A DNA stretch of 40,780 nt from Nitrospirota bacterium (GTDB lineage Bacteria > Nitrospirota > Thermodesulfovibrionia > Thermodesulfovibrionales > SM23-35), in NCBI GenBank assembly GCA_013388435.1, contig JACAFE010000037.1, forward strand, positions 1 to 40,780, written 5' to 3'. Within the stretch, counting starts at the first letter, position 1. Each line of letters begins with the position of its first letter. Below, one piece after another: positions 7,801-15,468 of the stretch. The position numbers were made by a program, and so were the translations under genes. The notes beneath the pieces were generated by a model. It was not told where the DNA came from and did not search any database. It worked only from the letters and a program-made list of their open reading frames with translations.

Positions 7801-10007
7801 TCTTCAAGGAAACTACTTTAAAAACACTTCCCAGAACTTGCCTTAGACTGAAAAATGAGATTATTAAAGAAAATAATATCTCTTTATTTCATCCTGAACT
7901 CACTCCTAAGGCATTTAGGCTCGCATCATATATAAGAGAGAATTTAACAAAAAAATTAGATGAGCTGAATGAGACTGAAATTAAGAATTTATATCCATAC
8001 TTCGATGACTACATAAGGTTAAAAACGATCGAGCGGACAGCTTTAAAAACGCTCACAAAAACAGTTTCAAAAATAAAAAGTGTAATACTCAAAGGGATAG
8101 ATATCGCAGCATTGGAAAGGCCGGACTTAGTTGTAGATGCATTCAGACTTTCTTCATTCATCAGAGAGGATCTTTTAAAAAATCCAGATGATATCAATGA
8201 GGTAGCAAAAAAGATTAGTGAAATTAATGGAGAAACTCGAAGATTAATCTTGAAAATCTTAGATGTAAGCCGCAAATTAGCTTTAAAGGAAGCAGAACAA
8301 AGCCGCGCCACCTTGTTTTTAGTAAATAAAATGAATCAAATACTTAGAAGAAGGCGTAAAACTTATTCCTTTGTCCAATTGCGTAATCAAATTGATTACA
8401 GAAAGCTTCTATCAGTATTTCCATGTTGGATAATGAGCATTGAAGATGTTGCACGCATTTTTCCATTACAGGCTGGTTTATTTGACTATCTCATTATTGA
8501 TGAGGCCTCGCAGTGTAATCAGGCAACCGCATTGCATTTAGCATATCGTGCTAAAAGGATGATTGTCGTTGGAGATAGAAAACAGATGAAAAATCCTAAT
8601 ACACAATTCTTAAGTGATTCCGTGGTTCGTCTAAATCTTACAAAAAATAGAATGGATAAACATACTAAGGCAGAATTCTTTCATGGAAGAAATTCACTTT
8701 TAGATCTCGCTCTCGGATGCCAGGACATCAGTCCGGTATTTCTTAATGAACATTTCAGGTGTGAACCGCCCATAATAGAATTCTCCAATAAGCAATTCTA
8801 TGATGAGAATCTGAAAATACTTACGCCATTTCGTCGAAAACGTTTCAATCCATGCATGGAGATTAAAGTTATCAATGGAGCTTATGATGACCCTTACACA
8901 AAACAAAATATTGTAGAGGCTCGAGCTGTAATCGATGAATTGAAAAGAATAATAGAAAATGGCGAACTTGAAGGAGATAGAAAAGGCGAGAAACTCACTC
9001 TTGGTATTCTATCTCCTTTTAGGCAACAGGCATCGCTTCTTCAGAGTATGGTATATGAGATATTTAACGAGCGTCCACATATTATTAAAGAACATGAAAT
9101 AATTACTTCCACAGTAGACGGTTTTCAAGGAGATGAACGCGATGTAATTCTTTATTCCTTCAGGTATGCACCAAATTCAAAGCCAGGGACAATCCATGTT
9201 TTACAAAGAGAAGATGAGCATTCATTAGGACGCTTAAATGTAGCTTTTAGCAGAGCAAGAAGAAAAGTCGTATGTTTTATCTCGATGCCAAAAGATAATT
9301 TCCCAAAAGGTTTAATTAAAGAATATCTAAACCATGTTGCAATAGTACAGGGTTCTTCTTACAGCAGACTTGGCAACCCAAATGAAAGAGAAAAATGTCA
9401 GAGCGATTTTGAAAAAGATGTATTCGATGAGCTTGTAAGAAAGGGTTTAGAGGTATATTCACAGATCCCCTGCGCTGGATTTTTCATAGATTTTGTCGTA
9501 ATTGACAAAGAGGGTAGAAGAATGGCTGTTGAATGCGATGGTGAATTTCATTATGAAGAAGGCGAGCTTAGGGAAGAGGACTATCAAAGACAGGACATTA
9601 TAGAACGATATGGGTGGTTTGTACATAGAATCTCCTCACGTAAATTTTATGCTGACCCACAAAAGACCATAGAGAGACTAATAGAAGAATTACAAAAACA
9701 ACCGGTAGACAAAGAGATTTATGTCGAGAAAACAGAAGAATTAAGCCATTTTGAAAAACATTTAGAACCTACAGAAAGTTTTAAAGAATCTAAGCTTCTT
9801 TTTGATGAGAAAGCCTTTTTTGAAAAAAGCAACCGGGAAAAGATAATGGAGATCTTATCAGAAGAATCATTACCAGTATGGGCTATAGCTCAAAAACTTA
9901 AAATTCCGAAAGAAGAAACACTTATCGAACTCAGAAAACTTTTGGAAACAAAATGGGTTATCGAAATACATGAGGATGGAGTAAAAAAATGGAAGGCAAT
10001 TGATTAG
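4890..10007 (+). CDS. Giant Upf1-like SF1 helicase with zinc ribbon and C-terminal Vsr/MTES-type nuclease
   Basis: 1705 residues; ribosome site AAGGA six bases before ATG. Helicase motifs: Walker A GPPGTGKSQT (340-349), Walker B LIIDEASQ (1201-1208), VVGDRKQMKNP (motif III), LNEHFR, TVDGFQGDERDVI (motif V) and GRLNVAFSRARR (about 1447-1458). This is a Upf1/AAA_11-AAA_12 layout with about 850 residues inserted between motifs I and II. The insert has two ~50-residue repeats (466-515, 535-584; shared pattern YDxID..DS...D), a C-x2-C...C-x2-C zinc ribbon (597-620), and two ~75-residue repeats (956-1030, 1031-1105; each with LYPYFxDY). The C-terminus has a nuclease-like domain with E1508, D1534 and E1548-C-D1550, like REase_MTES_1575/Vsr, then a winged helix (about 1645-1705). 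A role in phage or plasmid defence is inferred from the domains and neighbours. Confidence 0.85.
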   Translation: MNNVEHLKHLAKYYRDLLFSLSSQVGKHFVDINAVLRYGLTTDLSLFVPEIEELITSGTISFTIDKASPSIVNKIIEKANEIEDKEEKGEISEDIEVSLEGQERKKTSAILVAIYRKQEFDPYNREVIIGFPLVSGKVEKKKFCAPLFYYKVRIDFDPLKGLITLTKDFEIPALNFQLIKHLVESDEDIEMIRQQILPHLYREDFGLSTIQEIIQRLSELVEGFRGLSYSLKPSFLREALELRETAGANILDTSIIVNARRTNAYLLDDLAQLAQIEEIDDETIINTILSEPVEIENEDIKNDKNISENQSLLLFPLLNNKAQRLAAIKTEKGRLLVIQGPPGTGKSQTIVNLICHLVAQGKTVLATSHQNKALEVITKIMPNINYLAMSLLKGEIESINELRNKIEGFHSYVSNVDIGDYKKSLEERWADLSKNNYDINRLQVRFSELKTLERDQYSIYHKYHKIRDYDVIDASDSVPEGTDSAISSALSEYSKLLKNLRKDYLRIENLLPDDDPEKLKARSNYLLSFINYCEICNYDLIDPADSIQDGMDSNVGQALSEYSALLKGLRDNYSDIEKILPCSDQTETEGDYVIIRCISCGVQNRIPKGKVQLAIKCGRCGQSVDIQDNNIEVSIENIGKLIDSYDWVKKNLFSYAETINFFQQFSKSSLKNDEIIYYLDNLINWTSQHFNKLIGSLKLLTEAYNLKIDFQTSKNQCAKYGAEIENIIKCIENLQYKLQSLKEYKINDEYPEHPENSLLEEVTLHINILRDASGSWWKWYLLPKAQKARKFFGAQKFPRVTYKNRLGFLKNINAWYSYWKLRNHIARDLKYLAEMDIPIKNLSLKPSLGELHQNANLVLQYSHLLGAINSFPVTSIDTIKDFMEQQIASVSSPEDIFKFKESLEKSRIYLETCTTLDKLKSNSHFAYLCDKLFSPVEESIYKLVPNEKADKIVKRLKELYPYFQDYKRIKIFKETTLKTLPRTCLRLKNEIIKENNISLFHPELTPKAFRLASYIRENLTKKLDELNETEIKNLYPYFDDYIRLKTIERTALKTLTKTVSKIKSVILKGIDIAALERPDLVVDAFRLSSFIREDLLKNPDDINEVAKKISEINGETRRLILKILDVSRKLALKEAEQSRATLFLVNKMNQILRRRRKTYSFVQLRNQIDYRKLLSVFPCWIMSIEDVARIFPLQAGLFDYLIIDEASQCNQATALHLAYRAKRMIVVGDRKQMKNPNTQFLSDSVVRLNLTKNRMDKHTKAEFFHGRNSLLDLALGCQDISPVFLNEHFRCEPPIIEFSNKQFYDENLKILTPFRRKRFNPCMEIKVINGAYDDPYTKQNIVEARAVIDELKRIIENGELEGDRKGEKLTLGILSPFRQQASLLQSMVYEIFNERPHIIKEHEIITSTVDGFQGDERDVILYSFRYAPNSKPGTIHVLQREDEHSLGRLNVAFSRARRKVVCFISMPKDNFPKGLIKEYLNHVAIVQGSSYSRLGNPNEREKCQSDFEKDVFDELVRKGLEVYSQIPCAGFFIDFVVIDKEGRRMAVECDGEFHYEEGELREEDYQRQDIIERYGWFVHRISSRKFYADPQKTIERLIEELQKQPVDKEIYVEKTEELSHFEKHLEPTESFKESKLLFDEKAFFEKSNREKIMEILSEESLPVWAIAQKLKIPKEETLIELRKLLETKWVIEIHEDGVKKWKAID

Positions 10008-10098
10008 GATTGTTAGAATTAAATATTTAAGAGTTAACGGTATGTTCTATAACAAACAATGAAGGCGAAGAAATAATATTACAGTCAATGCTGAGCAG

Positions 10099-10518
10099 AT
10101 GATTGAGATGAACAAGGAAAAGCAGAAGGAGATTAAGGGATTTCTTGGATGGCTTGAGAGTCAATTGAAAATTATTCCAGATGTCAAAGGAGATAAAGGT
10201 ATTGAAGTCCTTACTGGAAAGAGTCAGATTAAAAACTACCTCGGTGATTATCAAAAGGGGGAAGAATATATTCCATTTGAAGATTTCTGGAAGATTCTTG
10301 AGAAGAATAAAACAAAGATTCAGGCGAATATCAATTCCAGAGAGTTTTATGAGAACATCAAATCCGAATATGAAAAATCCCTCTCAAAACTTCTACCTCT
10401 GATGAAAGAAAAACTTCGCAAAACCGACTGGCTCATTGACCAGATTGTTTATAAACTTTATGGTTTGACTGAAGAAGAAATCAAAATCGTTGAGGGCAAA
10501 ACTGACCGTTGTTTATAA
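10099..10518 (+). pseudogene. C-terminal stub of a restriction-modification methyltransferase
   Basis: 139 residues ending LIDQIVYKLYGLTEEEIKIVEG, the typical tail of Eco57I-like and type IIG/BREX-type N6-adenine methyltransferases, where IDxxVYxLYGLTxEEIxIVE closes the target-recognition part. KEIKGFLGWLESQL also fits the region after the methylase domain. No catalytic methylase motif (NPPY) or nuclease motif is present, and the frame is closed by a stop at 10060, so only the 3' end of the gene remains. It may still be translated from the ATG at 10099, but no ribosome site is convincing. Confidence 0.55.
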
Positions 10519-10530
10519 AAAAGTATAGAT

Positions 10531-10590
10531 ATGAGATTAGAAGAATTAGAGGAACTGCATTATATGATGGTAACTGCAAATAGGGTATAA
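10531..10590 (+). pseudogene. Possible N-terminal remnant of a DarT (DUF4433) toxin
   Basis: A 19-codon frame, MRLEELEELHYMMVTANRV, resembles the start of DUF4433/DarT-like DNA ADP-ribosyltransferases, which often begin ...ELHYITxIxNVPSIL. The rest of the toxin is absent. Its stop lies 24 bases before the MNT antitoxin gene, and a DarG remnant lies just after the HEPN gene. The match is short, so this is a suggestion supported mainly by context. Confidence 0.35.
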
Positions 10591-10591
10591 T
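10586..10591 (+). promoter_or_regulatory. -10 box of the MNT/HEPN operon
   Basis: A perfect TATAAT 22 bases before the GTG start of the MNT gene. No good -35 is seen at the right distance. The expected start gives a leader of about 15 bases that contains AAGAGG as ribosome site. Confidence 0.35.
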
Positions 10592-10613
10592 TATAGAAAG
10601 TTAAGAGGTTAAA

Positions 10614-10907
10614 GTGAAGACATTTGAGGAAATTAAGGAAATAATTAAGCGACATAAGGAGGACTTGAAGAAAGAGTATGGGGTTAAAGAAATTGGTCTT
10701 TTCGGCTCCTATGTCAGAGGCGAGCAGAAAAAAATCAGCGATGTAGATATTCTTATTGAATTAGAAAAACCCATAGGTTTTGTGAAATTTATAAAACTGG
10801 AAAATAGAATTTCCGACATGCTCGGCATCAAAGTTGATCTTGTAACAAAGAATGCTTTAAAACCCTATATTGGCAAAAGGATTCTTCAAGAGGTAAAGTA
10901 TGTCTGA
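10614..10907 (+). CDS. mntA: MNT-domain nucleotidyltransferase antitoxin
   Basis: 97 residues, GTG start with AAGAGG seven bases upstream. The nucleotidyltransferase signature GLFGSYVRGEQKKISDVDILIE has the GSxxRG turn and the catalytic D-x-D pair. The size and the partner gene match the MntA antitoxin of MntA-HepT systems, in which MntA adds AMP groups to a tyrosine of the HEPN toxin and so silences it (established for the family). Its last 8 bases overlap the HEPN gene (ATGTCTGA), indicating translational coupling. Intact, with all expected residues. Confidence 0.88.
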   Translation: MKTFEEIKEIIKRHKEDLKKEYGVKEIGLFGSYVRGEQKKISDVDILIELEKPIGFVKFIKLENRISDMLGIKVDLVTKNALKPYIGKRILQEVKYV

Positions 10908-11253
10908 AGAGAGACCGTTGCAGGATTATCTTAATGATATACTGGAATCAATAACTGATATAAAAGAATTCACGAAAGGGATAACGTTTGAAAATTTTGT
11001 TCGAGATAGAAAGACCTTTAAAGCTGTAGTGAGAAGTATGGAAATTATCGGGGAGGCAGTAAAAAAAATTCCACAGAATATTTTGGAAAAATATCCAGAG
11101 GCGCCGTGGCAGGAAATAATTGGAATGCGAAACAAGCTTATTCATGAATATTTTGGTATAGACCTTAATATTATCTGGCAGACGATTGAGGAAGATTTAG
11201 TTCCATTAGAAAAAATAGTTAAAAAAATATTCAATGATTTATATGGCGATTGA
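10900..11253 (+). CDS. hepT: HEPN-domain RNase toxin
   Basis: 117 residues, HepT-like (DUF86). The signature RNKLIHEYF supplies the R-x4-H RNase motif and the nearby Tyr (R-x4-H-x-Y) which is the known site of oligo-AMPylation by MntA. The body has the expected GEAVKKIP and PWQEIIGMRN segments. It is coupled to the preceding antitoxin by an 8-base overlap, and its stop TGA overlaps by one base the old ATG of a decayed darG. The pair looks complete and functional. Confidence 0.88.
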   Translation: MSEERPLQDYLNDILESITDIKEFTKGITFENFVRDRKTFKAVVRSMEIIGEAVKKIPQNILEKYPEAPWQEIIGMRNKLIHEYFGIDLNIIWQTIEEDLVPLEKIVKKIFNDLYGD

Positions 11254-11865
11254 TGATTAAAGTTTTAGTTGGGAATTTATTTGAGTCTGAATATCAAATA
11301 CTTGTAAATACAGTCAATACTGTTTATGGGTAAGGGAATTGCCCTTGAATTTAAAAAACGTTTTCCTGAAATGTATGAAGACTATTTGAGGCGCTATGCT
11401 GAAGGAAAGGTAAAACCTGGCGAACATTATTTATATAAAAGACTCACGCCTCCGTGGATATTAAATTCCCCATCAAAAACCACTGGAGATCTATATCAAA
11501 TCTTTCAGATATAATTCGAGGTTTGAAATATCTCGAACAGCATTATAAAGAGTGGGGAATTACTTCTATTGCTCTACCTCCACTTGGCTGTGGGCATTGA
11601 CAGCTTGAATGGAATATAGGCGGCCCAACTTTATACAGGCATATTAGACAGTTTGATATTCCGGTGGAACTTTACAGGGACTCTCACAGAAGAGCTCATA
11701 CCTGAGTTTTTGTCAAGAGAGGTGCCCCAACCAGTCATCTCAGGCTCTGCTGTTAAGAACAAAATTGACCCTGGATTAATAGCAATAATTGAGGCGCTTT
11801 CACAAATCGAAAAAGAACCATATCATTGTAAAGATTTGCCAATGCAAGAGGAAACTTTATTTTAA
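11253..11865 (+). pseudogene. Decayed DarG-like macro-domain antitoxin
   Basis: Starts MIKVLVGNLFESE...VNTVNTV, the macro-domain opening of DarG, but hits a stop at 11331. The next frame continues MGKGIALEFKKRFPEMY to PPWILN. A third frame carries SDIIRGLKYLEQHYKEWG, then IALPPLGCG followed by a nonsense TGA and QLEWNIGGPTLYRHI. A last shift gives PEFLSREVPQP and IIEALSQIEKEPYH, the start of the DarG C-terminal domain, after which the frame ends at 11865. That is at least three frameshifts, one nonsense codon and a 3' truncation. DarG removes ADP-ribose from DNA placed there by DarT. The gene abutted the HEPN stop codon (TGATG). Confidence 0.75.
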
Positions 11866-12266
11866 GAGCACCAGGTGACTTGAGGAAATGAAGGCCAAAC
11901 CTTCAAAATTCATTTATAAGATAAATTTGTGTATGTTTGTTAAGAAGCATCATAAAATATCGTAGATAATCTTTTCCTTACATAATAAAAGTAGAAAATT
12001 AAGCCGCTTAATTTATAAATTTTATGCTCATTGTATTTTTACCTTTTTTATTTGATGCAAAGCGAATAAAAACAAAAATATGTCAGTTTTCAATACACAA
12101 TCAGGAATGAAAAAATAAAATGTTTTGTGGTACACTCTGTCATATAGCCAACTATTTTTGTTTGATATTTTATTCTTGCAAACTCAATAATACCAAAGTT
12201 CTCAGGATTGCTGGCTATTTTTTTAGCGAATTTTATGAATTATCCGGGTTAAAGCGATTTTATTAT
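11866..12266. other. AT-rich intergenic stretch at the end of the defence-like island
   Basis: 401 bases with no convincing gene on either strand. It contains runs of A and T and a loose inverted pair, ATAGCCA near 12143 and TGGCTAT near 12212. The frame from 12120 is open into the GNAT gene, but its first 49 residues do not resemble an acetyltransferase. Confidence 0.5.
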
Positions 12267-12770
12267 ATGATGATAACAATTACTGAAGTAACAACAAGGG
12301 AACATATAAGCATTATAGAAAAACTTGCTTATGAGATATGGACAGAACATTACATTCCTATAATCGGAATAGAGCAGGTTGAGTATATGCTGGAAAAATA
12401 TCAGTCAAATTCTGCTATTTTTTCGCAGATAAAAGATGAAGGCTATATGTATTTTTTAATGGAAAATGAAAAACAGGCAGTCGGATATATAGCAGTTTTA
12501 CCAGGGAAAGACGGTTTGTTTTTAAGCAAATTCTATGTTCATTCTTCATACCGTAAAAGAGGCATAGGCAAAAAAGCTCTGGACTTTATTGAGCAATTGG
12601 CTCGCAATATGAATCTTAAAAAGATTTACCTTACGGTAAATAAAAATAATAAAACTGCTATTACAGTTTATGAAAAATTGGGTTTTATAAATACGGGTTC
12701 GATTATAACAGACATAGGAAATGGTTTTGTTATGGACGACTATAAGATGGAAAAAGTTATTAAGCTATAA
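12267..12770 (+). CDS. GNAT-family N-acetyltransferase
   Basis: 167-168 residues. The acetyl-CoA binding motif A is clear: FLSKFYVHSSYRKRGIGKKAL, with the RxxGIGKK loop. Motif B follows with LTVNKNNKTAITVYEKLGF. The longer open frame from 12120 was rejected because its N-terminus is unrelated; the start is ATG 12267 or 12270. Acceptor unknown. Three bases separate its stop from the next gene, so the two are probably co-transcribed. No ribosome site is evident, and TATTAT lies directly against the ATG. Confidence 0.8.
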   Translation: MMITITEVTTREHISIIEKLAYEIWTEHYIPIIGIEQVEYMLEKYQSNSAIFSQIKDEGYMYFLMENEKQAVGYIAVLPGKDGLFLSKFYVHSSYRKRGIGKKALDFIEQLARNMNLKKIYLTVNKNNKTAITVYEKLGFINTGSIITDIGNGFVMDDYKMEKVIKL

Positions 12771-12773
12771 ATT

Positions 12774-15455
12774 ATGAATATAAATGTAATACCTGATATT
12801 TTTCTTGATTCAGCAGAAAAGTTTAAAGATAATGTTGCTTTTAATTACTTTGATAATGAATGGAAAAAAATCAACTATTCCGAGCTTGCTAAAAATGTAA
12901 AATCTATTGCCTCTTATCTAATTTCAATTGGCATTGAAAAAGGAGATAGAGTTGCTATCTGTTCCGAGAACCGTCCTGAATGGGGTACATCTTATCTCGG
13001 AATTTCTTTTGCAGGCTGCATAGGCGTTCCACTTGATATTCAGCTCGGTCATAGAGAGATATTAAACCTTGTCTCAGATTCAGAAGCAAAGATTATTTTT
13101 CATAGTTCAAAAACTGCTGATAATGTGAAAATTGCTATTAAAGAACTTGAAGCAAAGAATAATTTAAAGGTATCGCCTGTCAATTTTGATTCGCCTGTAT
13201 TCAAAGAAATTTTGAATACTCCTATTAAGGATGAATATCCTGATATTGATGAAGAAGATATTGCATCAATTATTTATACATCAGGCACAACCGGCAAACC
13301 AAAAGGTGTAATGCTTTCACATAAGAATTTTTGTTCTGATGCGAGAGCTCTCATGGACATTGGAATACTATCAAATAAAGACAGTGTTATAAGTGTTTTG
13401 CCTTTACACCATACTTACCCTTTTCTTGGTAATTGTCTTCTGCCTGTTTTTCTTGGGATAGCGGTCTGTTTTCCACCAAGCCTTAAAGGAACTGACATTA
13501 TGGAAACCATGAAAACTTTTAATGTTACAGTGCTTGTCAGTGTGCCACAGCTTCTTGAGCTAATAAGAAACGGTATATTCAACAAAATAAAACAACTGCA
13601 TAAACCTTTACCCAAGCTTATGTTTAGCATCCTCAATATCAGTGGTATTATTCGCAGGAAATACGATATTAATATGGGTAAATTTTTCTTTAGTTCTGTT
13701 CATAAATCTTTTGGCAAAAAATTCAGGTTTTCTGCCTGTGGCGGAGCTAAATTAGATCCTCAGGTTATGAAAGATCTTGAAGCTCTTGGTTTAACAATAC
13801 TTGAAGGTTATGGATTGACAGAAACTTCTCCAGTAGTCTCATTCAATCCTATGAAAAAGAGGAAACCCGGTTCAGCTGGAATTATTCTGCCTTCTGCAGA
13901 GATAAAGATTGTTGACCCAGTTACAGATAGAGAAAAGGGCTTAATGGAAGAAGGAGAGATTGTTATCAAAGGCCCGATGGTTATGAAAGGATATTATAAA
14001 AATCCAGAGGCAACATTGCAGGCGCTTAAGGACGGCTGGTTTCACAGCGGTGATCTTGGTTATTTTGATGAAGATGGCTATTTGTTTATAACCGGAAGGA
14101 TTAAAGAAGTTATAGTACTGAGTTCTGGCAAAAATATATATCCTGAAGAAGTTGAAAAACAATATCAAAAAATTCCGCTTATAAAGGAAATATGTGTTTC
14201 AGGAATTGAAACAAAGGGAATTGTCGAATCTTTGCATGCTGTAGTTGTTCCTGATTTCGAATATGCAGAAAAAAATAAGATAAGCAATATTAAGGATGCA
14301 TTAAACATGGAAATCAATAAGTTGTCAACTGAACTGCCTTCCTATATGACACTTAAAGGTTTCACCCTTTATAATGAACCTCTGCCGCGTACTCCTCTGG
14401 GTAAGCTTCGCAGATTTATGGTGAAGGATTTAATAAAACAATCTGTATTAAAAAAAGAAATGTCTGAAGAAGAAATTTATGCGCCAAAAGATGAGACAGG
14501 CTTAAAGATTATCGAATGTTTAAAATCCTTACAAAAAGAAAAAGTACCGATAAAAATTACTGACAGTCTTGAGCTTGATCTCGGACTTGATTCGCTCTCG
14601 AAATTAGAACTTATTGCAATGCTTGAAAAAGTATTCATGATTAAACTGCCCGAAACTTTTCTCATAGGTGTGAAGACAGTTGAAGAATTAGTCTCAAAGA
14701 TAAAAGAATCTGCCACAGGGAAAAGCAGTTCATTAAAAAAATTACCTGAGTGGAAAGAGATATTATCCGCAGAACCTTCTTTTGAAGACAGGAGAAATAT
14801 AGGGTTTCATCATAATATATTTGAGAAGATATTATTGTTTTCCGGACTTCAGTTTGTTAAAGCAATCTCAAAGATATTTTTTAGATTAAGAGTAAAGGGT
14901 ATTGAGAATATAAGTCTGAAATTTCCTTTTATAATTGCGCCTAATCATGTCAGTTATCTTGATGCATTTATAATAGCCTCAGCTATTCCTTTTGATATTT
15001 TTAGAAATCTTTATTCTCTTGGAATTCAAAAATATTTCGCGAATAAAGCCGGTAAAACATTTGCGAGACTTGCCAATGTTATTCCAATAGATCAGGAATT
15101 ATATCTTACAAAAGCTCTTCAAATGTCTGCTTATATCTTGAAAAATAAAAAATCCCTGCTTGTTTTTCCTGAAGGAAGCAGATCTGTTAATGGTGAACTC
15201 ATGGAATTCAAAAAAGGAGTCGGGATTCTTGCGGTGGAGATGAATATCCCTGTTGTGCCAGCTTATATTAAAGGTGCTTTCGAAGCTTTGCCGAGAAATG
15301 CGAAAATACCAAAATTTAAGAGTATTGAAGTAATTTTCGGAAAACCGATAATCCCTGCTGAGATTGATTTTTCAGCTAAACCCGAAGGAATTGACAGGTA
15401 TCAATATTTCGCAAATTTATTGAAAAAAGAAGTCGAGAATCTGAAAAACAGATAA
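12774..15455 (+). CDS. Fused acyl-AMP ligase / acyl carrier protein / 1-acylglycerophosphate acyltransferase (Aas-like)
   Basis: 893 residues in three parts. (1) An AMP-binding ligase, about 1-560: YTSGTTGKPKGVMLSH near 168-183, GYGLTETSP near 345, GWFHSGDLGYF near 421 and TPLGKLRR near the end. (2) An acyl carrier domain, about 575-655, with the phosphopantetheine serine S607 in LGLDSLSKLE. (3) A PlsC domain, about 680-893, with H725-x4-D730 in NHVSYLD and VFPEGSRS. It can in principle activate a free fatty acid, hold it on its own carrier and pass it to a lysophospholipid or other alcohol at the inner membrane, like E. coli Aas but in the opposite domain order and with a built-in carrier. 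The order is known from other bacteria; the acceptor is inferred. Convergent with the next gene, with a 13-base gap. Confidence 0.88.
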   Translation: MNINVIPDIFLDSAEKFKDNVAFNYFDNEWKKINYSELAKNVKSIASYLISIGIEKGDRVAICSENRPEWGTSYLGISFAGCIGVPLDIQLGHREILNLVSDSEAKIIFHSSKTADNVKIAIKELEAKNNLKVSPVNFDSPVFKEILNTPIKDEYPDIDEEDIASIIYTSGTTGKPKGVMLSHKNFCSDARALMDIGILSNKDSVISVLPLHHTYPFLGNCLLPVFLGIAVCFPPSLKGTDIMETMKTFNVTVLVSVPQLLELIRNGIFNKIKQLHKPLPKLMFSILNISGIIRRKYDINMGKFFFSSVHKSFGKKFRFSACGGAKLDPQVMKDLEALGLTILEGYGLTETSPVVSFNPMKKRKPGSAGIILPSAEIKIVDPVTDREKGLMEEGEIVIKGPMVMKGYYKNPEATLQALKDGWFHSGDLGYFDEDGYLFITGRIKEVIVLSSGKNIYPEEVEKQYQKIPLIKEICVSGIETKGIVESLHAVVVPDFEYAEKNKISNIKDALNMEINKLSTELPSYMTLKGFTLYNEPLPRTPLGKLRRFMVKDLIKQSVLKKEMSEEEIYAPKDETGLKIIECLKSLQKEKVPIKITDSLELDLGLDSLSKLELIAMLEKVFMIKLPETFLIGVKTVEELVSKIKESATGKSSSLKKLPEWKEILSAEPSFEDRRNIGFHHNIFEKILLFSGLQFVKAISKIFFRLRVKGIENISLKFPFIIAPNHVSYLDAFIIASAIPFDIFRNLYSLGIQKYFANKAGKTFARLANVIPIDQELYLTKALQMSAYILKNKKSLLVFPEGSRSVNGELMEFKKGVGILAVEMNIPVVPAYIKGAFEALPRNAKIPKFKSIEVIFGKPIIPAEIDFSAKPEGIDRYQYFANLLKKEVENLKNR

Positions 15456-15468
15456 TCCTTTTTGGAAA

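Noticed and set aside
12120-12266. N-terminal extension of the GNAT frame
   Set aside because: 49 residues with no resemblance to acetyltransferases; the domain begins at 12267 or 12270.
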